From 4572-13 sp964594065 (GTDB lineage: Bacteria > Planctomycetota > Phycisphaerae > Sedimentisphaerales > Anaerohalosphaeraceae): a stretch of DNA of 64,000 nucleotides. The notes under the pieces are model-generated. The model was not told where the DNA came from, did no database searches, and worked only from the letters and a program-made list of their open reading frames with translations. The position numbers were made by a program, and so were the translations under genes. Positions 17,954 to 26,213 of this stretch are shown here, piece after piece. The stretch covers positions 33,277 to 97,276 of the forward strand of contig CAZQKX010000004.1 in assembly GCA_964594065.1 (NCBI GenBank), written 5' to 3'. Within the stretch, counting starts at the first letter, position 1; every line of letters begins with the position of its first letter.

Positions 17954-19006
17954 CTATGCGATCGTCACTTCTTTTTCCAAAAAGACATCCTGGATGGCAT
18001 TGAAGAGAGCGACGCCTTCGGTCATAGGCTTTTGGAAAGCCTTGCGTCCGCTGATAAGCCCCATACCGCCAGCGCGTTTGTTGATGACGGCGCACTGGGT
18101 AACCTGCTGAAGATCGTTGTCGCCGGACGGTCCGCCGGAATTGATCAGGCCGGCCCGACCCATGTAGCAGTTGGCGACCTGATACCGTGTCAGGTCGATC
18201 GGGTGGTCAGTGGTTAATTTGTCATAGACAAACGGATGGGTCTTGGCGAAGCCGATCGCGGTAAAGCCGCCGTTATTGGTCGGCTGTTTTTGCTTGATGA
18301 TATCGGCCTGAATGGTAACGCCCAGATGGTTGGCCTGTCCGGTCAGGTCCGCGGCGGCGTGGAAGTCGGTACCATCTTTCTTGAATTCGGCGTTCCGCAG
18401 GTAGCACCACAGGACGGTAAACATTCCCAGGCTGTGCGCCTGCTCAAACGCGGCGGAGATCTCTTCGATCTGCCGGTTGGATTCGGCCGAGCCAAAATAG
18501 ATCGTCGCGCCGACGGCGGCGGCTCCCATATCGAACGCTTGCTCGACACTGGCGAACAGCCGCTGGTCAAACGTGTTGGGATAGGTCAGCAGCTCGTTGT
18601 GATTGATCTTGACGATAAACGGAATTTTGTGGGCGTATTTTCGCGAGACCGCCCCGAGTACGCCCAAGGTAGAAGCCACTGCATTACAGCCGCCTTCGAT
18701 AGCGAGCTTGACAATGTTTTCCGGGTCAAAATAAATTGGATTGGGCGCAAAAGACGCTCCGGCGGTGTGCTCGATGCCTTGATCGACCGGAAGGATGGAC
18801 AGATAGCCGGTACCGCCCAGCTGGCCGTGATTGAAAACGGATTGCAGGCTGCGCAAGACCTGCGGACAGCGGTCAGAATCGGCAAATACACGGTCCACAA
18901 AGTCCGGGCCCGGCAAATGAAGGGATTCTTTGTCAATGGTCCTGCATTGGTGGCCAAGCAGGCTGTCGGCGTCTTTTCCGAGATTTTTGGTGATTTGGTC
19001 TATCAT
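17954..19006 (-). CDS. fbaB: Class I fructose-bisphosphate aldolase (FbaB/DhnA type)
   Basis: 350 residues, matching the archaeal-type class I aldolase family in length. Recognisable parts are LSILPVDQGIEH (phosphate-binding start), IPFIVKINHNELL, AVGATIYFGS and the final GLISGRKAFQKPM. It cleaves or forms fructose 1,6-bisphosphate through a Schiff-base lysine in glycolysis/gluconeogenesis, in the cytosol. It is convergent with the GntP operon (89-bp gap), so it is not part of it. The ATG is preceded by AAGGAGA-like sequence. Related DhnA aldolases act on other substrates, so the substrate is probable, not certain. Confidence 0.88.
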   Translation of the reverse strand: MIDQITKNLGKDADSLLGHQCRTIDKESLHLPGPDFVDRVFADSDRCPQVLRSLQSVFNHGQLGGTGYLSILPVDQGIEHTAGASFAPNPIYFDPENIVKLAIEGGCNAVASTLGVLGAVSRKYAHKIPFIVKINHNELLTYPNTFDQRLFASVEQAFDMGAAAVGATIYFGSAESNRQIEEISAAFEQAHSLGMFTVLWCYLRNAEFKKDGTDFHAAADLTGQANHLGVTIQADIIKQKQPTNNGGFTAIGFAKTHPFVYDKLTTDHPIDLTRYQVANCYMGRAGLINSGGPSGDNDLQQVTQCAVINKRAGGMGLISGRKAFQKPMTEGVALFNAIQDVFLEKEVTIA

Positions 19007-19074
19007 TTTGGTCTCCTTAAAGATTATTTCCCGCTTGTACGAATATACTGGCCAATTGTTCGAAGTCGATCGGC

Positions 19075-19566
19075 TTATTCTCGAATATCTATTCGCAATA
19101 TTTTACCTTTGTAATGATAAATTCTTGCATAGACGCCGTGTTTGAGTACGCCTCCATGCGCAATTGTCCGCTGATATGCATTAGTGGTTTTAGAATAATC
19201 AACAATTAATTTTGTTTTGCCAATTAAAATTCTATCTCCTACATCATGCCCTGTTGCTGGCTGCTCATGAAGAACAAATACCTCACCCTCAACAATTTCA
19301 TACTGACCTTCTTTGTAAGCTGAAGCTAATCTATAGCTGTTGAATAGGTATGAACCAAACATTGCAATGACTGCAAGAATAATTAAGCCACATATTGTGA
19401 AATGAACAATATTTGATACTTTAGGCGAAAGCTTTATAAAGCTACCTTTACGGTTTTTGTTGAAATAAGTAACGATGACTGCAGAAAACGATATACCGAC
19501 GCTCCACATTAATAGCAGAATAAACTCCTCTCCAGGCCATGAAATTGTGAAAAGAGTATTGTACAT
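19075..19566 (-). CDS. Small membrane protein of unknown function
   Basis: 163 residues. Two hydrophobic segments (about 12-32 and 55-78) are followed by a soluble domain of about 85 residues with alternating strands (EGQYEIVEGEVFVLHEQ, IYHYKGKILRIDI). The layout resembles DUF3592-like membrane proteins, where a beta-domain follows two helices, but no signature is decisive. It lies upstream of the aldolase on the same strand with a 68-bp gap. Its codon use looks more A+T-rich than the neighbouring aldolase, a mild hint of different ancestry. The ribosome-binding site is weak. Confidence 0.5.
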   Translation of the reverse strand: MYNTLFTISWPGEEFILLLMWSVGISFSAVIVTYFNKNRKGSFIKLSPKVSNIVHFTICGLIILAVIAMFGSYLFNSYRLASAYKEGQYEIVEGEVFVLHEQPATGHDVGDRILIGKTKLIVDYSKTTNAYQRTIAHGGVLKHGVYARIYHYKGKILRIDIRE

Positions 19567-19746
19567 TATCTATCAAGCCTTTTTTGTATATAAATCACCA
19601 TAAATAATGATAAATTAAACTCTATAGAATGGTATTGGTTTTGAATAGATTCGTCAAGGATCGAATACGCCTTCATTAATACAGGGTGTTTTTGGAGGGA
19701 ACGGGCGGGATTTGCCGATAAGGGATTAACACGATTGGGAGAGTCT

Positions 19747-21153
19747 ATGGCTGCTGTTTTATGGTCCATTTTGACGTATGTGTTATTGATCGGCGGGTTT
19801 TTGCTGGGTATCGTGCTGATTGCGCATATCCTGTTGCAAAAGCGTGCCCCATCGGGCACAATCGCGTGGCTTTTGATCATTTTGTTTCTGCCGTGGGTGG
19901 GGGTGCCGCTGTATCTGATCTTCGGCGGGCGAAAGATGCGCCGGCACGTGAGGCGCAAAGGCCAACTCGACCTTGACGCCTCCAGCGCGATTCCGGATAA
20001 CGAAGCAACGGACCTGGACCGGATGCTGCGAAGCTATGCGATCGGCGGCGCCGAAGACGGACATGCCATACGTCTGTGCGAAACGGGCATTGATATGTTC
20101 GAAACACTTGAGGCCATGCTGCAAAATGCACAGCGCAGTATTTACCTGTCCACGTATATCTTTCACGCTGACGACGTCGGCCGGCGCATCCTTGACATTC
20201 TCATTGAAAAAGCCCAAGCCGGTGTCGATGTCAAGCTGATGATGGACGGGTTTGGGTCGCTGCATACACCCGGCCGATTTTTTAAGCCGCTGGCTAAAGC
20301 CGGGGGACAGTTTGCGTTTTTCCTGCCGGTCATCCATCGACCGTTTCGCGGGCGAACCAATCTGCGCAACCATCGCAAGATCACAATCGTCGATAATCAA
20401 AAAGTGCTTGCCGGCGGTGCGAATATCGGCATTGAATACATGGGCCCAGAGCTGCATCCGAAACGCTGGCGTGATTTGGCGTTTGTGCTGGAAGGGCCGG
20501 CAGTACGTCATTGGCTGAAGGTGTTCGCGCGGGATTGGGCATTCGCCGCCAAAGAAACGCTGTCGGATGAGCAATTGAAGATACCCGAGTTGACGTCAAT
20601 GGAGAACAGACCGCAAACCGGAATCGTTCAGGTGGTTCCCTCCGGACCGGACGTTCCCAATGATCCCCTGCATGATGCACTGCTGTCGATGATCCATACC
20701 GCCCGAAAACGCTTCTGGGTGGTGACGCCGTATTTTGTGCCTGACGATGCGTTGTGCCATGCGCTGCTGCTGGCGGCGCGGCGCGGGGTGGACGTGCGTG
20801 TGGTTCTGCCGCGGCGGTCGAATCATCCGCTGCCGGATATCGTCCGCGGTATCGCGCTGCGGCAGATACAGGACGCCGGCGGACTGGTCATGTTTTACGC
20901 GCCCAAAATGCTGCATGCCAAAGTCGTTCTCGCCGATCGGCATGTTGCAGTGCTGGGATCGGCGAATATGGATATCCGAAGTTTGCTGCTTAACTACGAA
21001 ACCGCCATGTTCGTTTACAGTCCTGATGAAATCAATGCTGTTGGGCAGTATATCGAAAACATCATGGCCCAATGCGACTGCGGTATCGGCGATGCCGGTC
21101 TGCTGCGGGCATTGGCCGAATCGGTCGTAAGGCTTGTTTCGCCGCTGTTATAG
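19747..21153 (+). CDS. cls: Cardiolipin synthase (phospholipase D superfamily)
   Basis: 468 residues from ATG 19747, preferred because GGAG (19738-19741) is 5 nt upstream; a TTG at 19735 would add four residues. Two N-terminal membrane helices (about 4-25 and 36-58) are followed by two HKD catalytic motifs: NHRKITIVDNQKVLAGGANIG and LHAKVVLADRHVAVLGSANMD. This is the standard bacterial ClsA layout (about 480 residues). The enzyme joins two phosphatidylglycerol molecules into cardiolipin at the inner membrane. It stands alone, followed by a terminator hairpin at 21231. Confidence 0.92.
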   Translation: MAAVLWSILTYVLLIGGFLLGIVLIAHILLQKRAPSGTIAWLLIILFLPWVGVPLYLIFGGRKMRRHVRRKGQLDLDASSAIPDNEATDLDRMLRSYAIGGAEDGHAIRLCETGIDMFETLEAMLQNAQRSIYLSTYIFHADDVGRRILDILIEKAQAGVDVKLMMDGFGSLHTPGRFFKPLAKAGGQFAFFLPVIHRPFRGRTNLRNHRKITIVDNQKVLAGGANIGIEYMGPELHPKRWRDLAFVLEGPAVRHWLKVFARDWAFAAKETLSDEQLKIPELTSMENRPQTGIVQVVPSGPDVPNDPLHDALLSMIHTARKRFWVVTPYFVPDDALCHALLLAARRGVDVRVVLPRRSNHPLPDIVRGIALRQIQDAGGLVMFYAPKMLHAKVVLADRHVAVLGSANMDIRSLLLNYETAMFVYSPDEINAVGQYIENIMAQCDCGIGDAGLLRALAESVVRLVSPLL

Positions 21154-21230
21154 ATGCCTTTGATTCTGTATATCAATACACCTTTTTGTGAATATTCCGC
21201 CGTGTCACTCTTTTTGTCCTTTTTCGCATA

Positions 21231-21255
21231 AAAAGCCGAAACAAATCGGCTTTTA
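21231..21255 (+). terminator. Rho-independent terminator after cls
   Basis: A 9-bp perfect stem (AAAAGCCGA paired with TCGGCTTTT, six-base loop) lies 77 bp after the cardiolipin synthase stop and ends in a short T-run. It separates cls from the ppdK promoter. Confidence 0.65.
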
Positions 21256-21259
21256 ATCA

Positions 21260-21288
21260 TTGACATCAAGCCCGGTTAGGACTATATT
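21260..21288 (+). promoter_or_regulatory. Strong sigma-70-like promoter of ppdK
   Basis: TTGACA at 21260-21265 and TATATT at 21283-21288 are 17 bp apart. The predicted start near 21295 leaves an untranslated leader of about 120 nt before the ATG at 21416, ample room for leader control, though I see no known riboswitch. Confidence 0.7.
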
Positions 21289-21415
21289 TTACGTCCTTTG
21301 TATGGGCGGTGAAAGACACCAGGGTAACTGTCGTGGTCTGTGTGGGACCGGCGCGAAGAAACCGCAAAGAAATTTGATATGATAACGTTTAACGTAAATA
21401 TGGGAGATTTTTGAC

Positions 21416-24139
21416 ATGGCAAAGAAAAAAGCCACGAAACGCGTTTACTTTTTCGGTAACGGTAAGGCCGAAGCAAATGCAAAGATGAAACAATTGCTCG
21501 GTGGTAAAGGCGCTAACCTGGCCGAGATGACCAGCCTTGGCGTACCGGTTCCTCCGGGATTCACGATTTCAACGCAAACCTGTTCTGATTTCAACCGTCT
21601 CGGCAAGAAGTGGCCCCGCGGTCTCGCTGACGAAGTGAAGAAGAACGTCGCCAAGCTGGAAAAAGCAATGAAGGCCAAGTTCGGCGATCCGAAGAAGCCC
21701 CTGCTGGTTTCAGTTCGTTCCGGTGCCGCTGTTTCGATGCCGGGTATGATGGACACCGTCCTGAACCTGGGTCTCAATGACGATGTTGTTGCAGGGATTA
21801 TCAAAAAGACCGGCAATGCCCGTTTTGCTTATGACATCTATCGTCGTTTCATCGACATGTTCGGTGATGTGGTTATGGGTTGTGAGCACGAGCATTTTGA
21901 AGCGGCTCTTCACAAAGCCAAAGTCAAAGCCGGCGTTGAAAACGACAACGAACTGTCTGCTGAACAGTTGGCGGCGGTTGTTGAAGACTACAAGAAGATC
22001 TACAAGAAAGACGTTGGTGAATTGTTCCCGCAGGATCCGATGGAACAACTGAAGCATTCCGTCGATGCGGTCTTCGGCAGTTGGGATGCTTCCCGTGCGA
22101 TCAAGTATCGCCAGATGGAAAACATCACCGGCCTGCTGGGCACCGCTGTGAACGTTCAGGCGATGGTCTTCGGTAACATGGGCGACGATTGCGGCACTGG
22201 CGTTTGCTTTACCCGTAACCCCTCCACCGGTAAGAAGGAATTCTACGGCGAATACCTCATCAACGCACAGGGCGAAGACGTGGTTGCCGGTATCCGCACA
22301 CCGCAGGATCTCAAGCACCTTAAGAAAGACATGCCCAAGGCGTACAAAGAGCTGACCGCTCTGATGACCAAGCTGGAAAAGCATTACAAAGATATGCAGG
22401 ACATGGAATTCACCATTCAGGAAAAAGTACTGTACATCCTGCAGACCCGTAACGGTAAACGCACCGCCGAAGCAGCGATCACCAACGCCGTTGATATGGT
22501 CAAGGAAAAAATGATCAAGCCGGCCGAAGCTGTGATGCGTGTCACACCCGAACAAATGGACCGTTTGCTGCACCCGCATTTTGATGCCAAGGCGACTCGT
22601 AACGTCATCGCTACCGGTCTTCCCGCTTCTCCGGGTGCCGCGGTTGGCCAGGTTGTCTTTGATGCTGACGTCGCAGAAGCATGGGCCAAAGCAGGCAAGA
22701 CTGTCATCCTAGTTCGTATCGAAACCAGCCCCGAAGACATCGGTGGTATGGATGCGGCGATTGGTATTCTGACTCAGCGCGGCGGCATGACCTCTCATGC
22801 GGCGGTTGTTGCCCGTGGTATGGGTAAGTGCTGTGTGGCCGGTGCCGGCGATGTGGTCATCGACTACAAAAAGAAATGCTTCACCGTTGGCAAGACCAAG
22901 GTTAAAGAAGGCGACTTTATCAGCCTCGAAGGTACCGAAGGCCAGGTTATCCTGGGCCAGGTTCCGACGGTTGAGCCGAAACTGAGTGGCTCATTCGACC
23001 AGTTCCTGAAGATGTGCGACAAGATTCGCACGCTGGGCGTTCGCACGAATGCCGACACCCCCGGCGACAGCAAACGTGCCCGTGACTTTGGTGCTGAAGG
23101 TATCGGCCTGACACGTACCGAACACATGTTCTTTGAAGGCGAACGCATCTGGCCTGTTCGCGAGATGATTCTCGCTGCCGATGATTATGCCGCACTGCTA
23201 ACCGGTCTGGCTGACACCGAATGCAAAAAAGAAGCGGCCGCACTGAACAAGAAGTACGCCGGTGCTAAGAAGCAGTTCGAAGGCGCGTTGAAGAAACTGC
23301 TGCCTTACCAGCGTAAAGACTTTGTTGGTATCTTCAAGGCAATGGCCGGCCTGCCGGTAACGGTTCGTCTGCTGGATCCTCCGCTACATGAGTTCCTGCC
23401 GCAGGAAACCGCTAACCAGAAAGAAATGGCAAAGCGTCTGAAGATTACTCCCAAGCAGGTTCAGGAACAGGTCAAAGCATTGCACGAGTTCAACCCGATG
23501 CTCGGTCACCGTGGTTGTCGTCTGGCGGTTACCTATCCGGCGATCTACCGCATGCAGGCACGTGCCATCATGGAAGCGGCACTGAAGGTCAAGAAGACCG
23601 GCAAGAAGGTTCTGCCGGAAATCATGATCCCGCTGATCGGTTCGGTCAAAGAACTGGCAATCGTCAAGGCTGACGTCATTGACGAAATCCAGAAGGTCTT
23701 CAAGGAAAAGAAATCCAGGATGCCATACCTGGTTGGCACGATGATCGAGATCCCGCGTGCGGCACTGACCGCTGACGAAGTAGCCGCCGAAGCGGAATTC
23801 TTCAGCTTTGGCACCAACGACCTGACGCAGATGGCGATGGGCTTTAGCCGCGACGATGCGGGCAAGTTTCTCGGCGAATATGTCAAGCAGGGTATCTACG
23901 CTGTCGACCCGTTCCAGGCATTGGATCAGACGGGTGTTGGCAAACTGGTCGACATGGGCGTTACGCTCGGCCGCAAAACCCGCAAGAATCTCAAGTGCGG
24001 TATCTGTGGTGAGCACGGCGGTGAGCCGAGCAGTATCGATTTCTGCCACCGCGTGGGGCTGAACTATGTAAGCTGTTCTCCGTTCCGCGTCCCGATCGCT
24101 CGTCTGGCCGCAGCACAAGCTGCGATCGTCAATAAGTAA
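21416..24139 (+). CDS. ppdK: Pyruvate, phosphate dikinase
   Basis: 907 residues, full length for the family (about 870-910). The ATP-grasp domain comes first (KGANLAEMTSLGVPVPPGFTIS; SGAAVSMPGMMDTVLNLGLN). The swivelling phosphohistidine domain carries GGMTSHAAVVARGMGKCCVAG, with the catalytic His. The C-terminal TIM-barrel ends with FSFGTNDLTQMAMGFSRDD and CGICGEHGGEP, containing the active-site Cys. It interconverts pyruvate + ATP + Pi with PEP + AMP + PPi in the cytosol, serving glycolysis or gluconeogenesis. Codon use is strongly biased (many CGT, AAG, GGT), as expected of a highly expressed gene. It has its own promoter and a strong terminator. Confidence 0.97.
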   Translation: MAKKKATKRVYFFGNGKAEANAKMKQLLGGKGANLAEMTSLGVPVPPGFTISTQTCSDFNRLGKKWPRGLADEVKKNVAKLEKAMKAKFGDPKKPLLVSVRSGAAVSMPGMMDTVLNLGLNDDVVAGIIKKTGNARFAYDIYRRFIDMFGDVVMGCEHEHFEAALHKAKVKAGVENDNELSAEQLAAVVEDYKKIYKKDVGELFPQDPMEQLKHSVDAVFGSWDASRAIKYRQMENITGLLGTAVNVQAMVFGNMGDDCGTGVCFTRNPSTGKKEFYGEYLINAQGEDVVAGIRTPQDLKHLKKDMPKAYKELTALMTKLEKHYKDMQDMEFTIQEKVLYILQTRNGKRTAEAAITNAVDMVKEKMIKPAEAVMRVTPEQMDRLLHPHFDAKATRNVIATGLPASPGAAVGQVVFDADVAEAWAKAGKTVILVRIETSPEDIGGMDAAIGILTQRGGMTSHAAVVARGMGKCCVAGAGDVVIDYKKKCFTVGKTKVKEGDFISLEGTEGQVILGQVPTVEPKLSGSFDQFLKMCDKIRTLGVRTNADTPGDSKRARDFGAEGIGLTRTEHMFFEGERIWPVREMILAADDYAALLTGLADTECKKEAAALNKKYAGAKKQFEGALKKLLPYQRKDFVGIFKAMAGLPVTVRLLDPPLHEFLPQETANQKEMAKRLKITPKQVQEQVKALHEFNPMLGHRGCRLAVTYPAIYRMQARAIMEAALKVKKTGKKVLPEIMIPLIGSVKELAIVKADVIDEIQKVFKEKKSRMPYLVGTMIEIPRAALTADEVAAEAEFFSFGTNDLTQMAMGFSRDDAGKFLGEYVKQGIYAVDPFQALDQTGVGKLVDMGVTLGRKTRKNLKCGICGEHGGEPSSIDFCHRVGLNYVSCSPFRVPIARLAAAQAAIVNK

Positions 24140-24165
24140 GTCGTATACGCGATTTGCAATTCAAA

Positions 24166-24197
24166 GGGTGTGCCGAATTCCGGCACACCCTTTTTTT
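24166..24197 (+). terminator. Rho-independent terminator of ppdK
   Basis: A 10-bp perfect GC-rich stem (GGGTGTGCCG with CGGCACACCC) and five-base loop are followed directly by seven T residues, 27 bp after the ppdK stop. Confidence 0.92.
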
Positions 24198-24234
24198 ATT
24201 GGATATTGGGGATTGGCCATTGTATAATTTGGAC

Positions 24235-24501
24235 ATGATAAGACATTTGGATACATTACCCGGTGACACATCGAAGGACGCTGCGGCCAGGCAAATGGAG
24301 GTATTGCAGAATATGGGGCTGGAAGGGAGGGCTAAGCTGACGCTTCAGTTGTGTGATAATCTGCGAGAAGTTACAAAAGCCGGCATCCGCCACCGTCACC
24401 CCGACTACACCGAGCAACAGGTCACACAAGCTTATTTACGCCTGATTCTGGATAACGAACTTTTTCAGGAAATTTTCCCGGGCTGTGAGATTGAAATATG
24501 A
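24235..24501 (+). CDS. 88-residue protein of unknown function, coupled to a nucleotidyltransferase
   Basis: The ATG at 24235 begins MIRHLDTLPGDTSKDAAARQM; a longer frame from a TTG at 24154 would run through the terminator and is unlikely. The protein looks mostly helical, with a C-terminal helix (YTEQQVTQAYLRLILDNELF) resembling small helical proteins found next to nucleotidyltransferase genes. Its TGA overlaps the ATG of the next gene (ATGA at 24498-24501), so the two are co-translated. A TATAAT at 24223-24228 lies so close that the transcript may be leaderless. I assign no function. The pair has the look of an accessory or toxin-antitoxin-like module. Confidence 0.65.
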   Translation: MIRHLDTLPGDTSKDAAARQMEVLQNMGLEGRAKLTLQLCDNLREVTKAGIRHRHPDYTEQQVTQAYLRLILDNELFQEIFPGCEIEI

Positions 24502-25058
24502 TCGAGCAAAACAAATTTCTCGAATCTATCATTAAAGCACTCAACAATACCAATATCCCCTATATGATTTGCGGTTCTATCGGCAGCAGCTTTCACGGTC
24601 AACCGCGGGCGACGAACGATACGGACATTGTTATCGATCCGACTCCGGAACAATTATTGGCATTTATAGAATTACTGAAATCGACTATTTACATCAGCAA
24701 AGAAGCAGCCATGCAGGCACTCAAAAATAACTCTATGTTTAACCTTATCAATATCGAATCCGGAGTCAAAGTCGACCTAATCATCCGTAAAAAACGACCG
24801 TTCAGTCAACAGGAATTTATGCGGAGAACTCATGTAAATTTCCTGGGTATAGACACCTATGTGCTCTCACCGGAGGATTCGATTCTGAGTAAACTCGAAT
24901 GGAGCAAAGCTCGCGAATCTGAAATTCAATTTAAAGATGCTTTAGGTGTGCTCGCCGCCCAAAAAAACGAGCTGGATTTTGAATATCTTAAACATTGGGC
25001 AAAAGAACTCGGTGTCGAAGATATCCTCAACCAACTTCTTGATGAGGCGGGTATGTAG
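24498..25058 (+). CDS. Nucleotidyltransferase-fold protein (AbiEii/MNT-like)
   Basis: 186 residues. The segment PYMICGSIGSSFHGQPRATND followed by TDIVID is the GS-x(n)-D-x-D signature of the DNA polymerase beta-like nucleotidyltransferase fold. A third acidic position could be the Asp in VKVDLII (about 91-97). The C-terminal half contains LSPEDSILSKLEWSK, a motif common in the nucleotidyltransferase half of toxin-antitoxin and related pairs. Length and layout match small stand-alone members. It overlaps the preceding small gene by 4 bp. The active role (AMPylation, nucleotide transfer or none) cannot be judged from sequence alone. Confidence 0.75.
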   Translation: MIEQNKFLESIIKALNNTNIPYMICGSIGSSFHGQPRATNDTDIVIDPTPEQLLAFIELLKSTIYISKEAAMQALKNNSMFNLINIESGVKVDLIIRKKRPFSQQEFMRRTHVNFLGIDTYVLSPEDSILSKLEWSKARESEIQFKDALGVLAAQKNELDFEYLKHWAKELGVEDILNQLLDEAGM

Positions 25059-25077
25059 CATCTAAAAGGGGCAAAAG

Positions 25078-25626
25078 ATGGAAGAAAAAAAGAAGCATCG
25101 TATCACTCTCATTGATATCCTTGTTGCTACTGCTATCATAGCCTTAATCTTGGCCATTGTAGCCTTAAGCTTGGCCATTGTGCTTCCCATGATGAATACC
25201 AGCCATCCCCGTCCAAGAAGACTTGTTTGCGCATCCAATATCGACCAATTATATTTTGGTTTTATTCTATACCAAGGAGAGAAAGAGAATTGGCCAGATA
25301 AAAAGAGTTGGTGCGATTTGCTTAAACCATCCTTTAGTGGTAGCAATGGAGAGGTGGATAAAGAGGTATATCTTTGCCCCGTCGACAAGACCGGGCCATG
25401 CAGTTATGCGATGAATGAGAATATTCCGGCCGTTTTTAACGAGTTACCGGGAGACTTGGTGTTTTTATTTGAAAGCGCCCCCGGCTGGAACCAAGTCGGC
25501 GGCGCCGATGATGTGGTAACGGATCGCCACTACAGGAACGGTGCCAATATCGCTTTTGCGGATGGAGATGTGGAATTTGTCGAAGCTGAAGATATTCCCA
25601 ATCTGCGATGGACACTTGAGGAGTAA
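25078..25626 (+). CDS. Prepilin-like protein with degenerate leader and H-x9-DG-like tail
   Basis: 182 residues with AAGGGG 7 nt before the ATG. The leader KKKHRITLIDILVATAIIALI keeps the prepilin hydrophobic helix but lacks the Gly at -1, and Glu+5 is replaced by Asp, so processing may be altered. The body has paired cysteines (CASNID, CDLLKP, CPVDKTGPCSYAM). The tail TDRHYRNGANIAFADGDVEFV is an H-x9-DG-type motif. It closely resembles the next gene (shared GPCSYAMNENIPA and FESAPGWN blocks), showing tandem duplication. Confidence 0.75.
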   Translation: MEEKKKHRITLIDILVATAIIALILAIVALSLAIVLPMMNTSHPRPRRLVCASNIDQLYFGFILYQGEKENWPDKKSWCDLLKPSFSGSNGEVDKEVYLCPVDKTGPCSYAMNENIPAVFNELPGDLVFLFESAPGWNQVGGADDVVTDRHYRNGANIAFADGDVEFVEAEDIPNLRWTLEE

Positions 25627-25631
25627 TCGAA

Positions 25632-26153
25632 ATGACAGTAAAAAGACACAGCAAGCTATGGCTATTATTGTTAGCAGGTGCCACAATTATCATTTTCATT
25701 TTTGTGCTCATACTGCCCGGCATTAACTGTGAGCCTGTTTCGGCAAAAAAAGTTCTCTGCATGTCCAATCTAAAAAATCTTCACCTTGCCTGTTTAATGT
25801 ACCAGGAGGATACACATCAATGGCCGACAAAAACAAATTGGTGCGATGCACTTAAACCTTATTATAAAGATGACGAGATAGTCCGGTGCCCCGCCGATAA
25901 AACCGGGCCATGCAGTTATGCGATGAATGAGAATATTCCAGCCGATGCAAATGAGCTACCGCCGGATCTGGTGGTTTTGTTTGAAAGCGCACCCGGGTGG
26001 AACAGTATCGGCAGTGCTGATGATGTGGTGACCGACCGCCACAACAGGCCCGGAGCCAATATTGTTTTCGCGGACGGGCATGTTGAATTTGTCGACCCCG
26101 AAGACATCCCCAATCTGCAGTGGACCATCAAGGATAAAAAGTCGCAGCCGTAA
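25632..26153 (+). CDS. Tandem paralogue of the prepilin-like protein, membrane-anchored
   Basis: 173 residues, starting 5 bp after the previous stop with GAGGAG upstream. The C-terminal 100 residues closely follow the preceding protein (CPADKTGPCSYAMNENIPA, TDRHNRPGANIVFADGHVEFV). The N-terminus, however, is a simple hydrophobic anchor (LWLLLLAGATIIIFIFVLIL) with no prepilin cleavage site. After duplication, one copy kept a prepilin-like leader and the other became a type-II-oriented membrane protein. Function is unknown. Confidence 0.72.
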   Translation: MTVKRHSKLWLLLLAGATIIIFIFVLILPGINCEPVSAKKVLCMSNLKNLHLACLMYQEDTHQWPTKTNWCDALKPYYKDDEIVRCPADKTGPCSYAMNENIPADANELPPDLVVLFESAPGWNSIGSADDVVTDRHNRPGANIVFADGHVEFVDPEDIPNLQWTIKDKKSQP

Positions 26154-26159
26154 TCTTTC

Positions 26160-26188
26160 TTGACAACATCTTGATTTTACGGTATTAA
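26160..26188 (+). promoter_or_regulatory. Sigma-70-like promoter for the GH16 gene
   Basis: TTGACA (26160-26165) and TATTAA (26183-26188) are 17 bp apart, just after the stop of the prepilin-like paralogue. Transcription would begin about 20 nt before the GH16 start. Confidence 0.5.
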
Positions 26189-26213
26189 TGGGCTTTAAAA
26201 ATGGGGTTGACGA

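Noticed and set aside
21710..24118. Several long reverse frames opposite ppdK (289 and 244 codons)
   Set aside because: They result from strong codon bias in ppdK and have no starts or features of real genes.
24154..24234. Upstream TTG start for the 88-residue gene
   Set aside because: It would run the coding sequence through the ppdK terminator hairpin, giving unrelated N-terminal residues.
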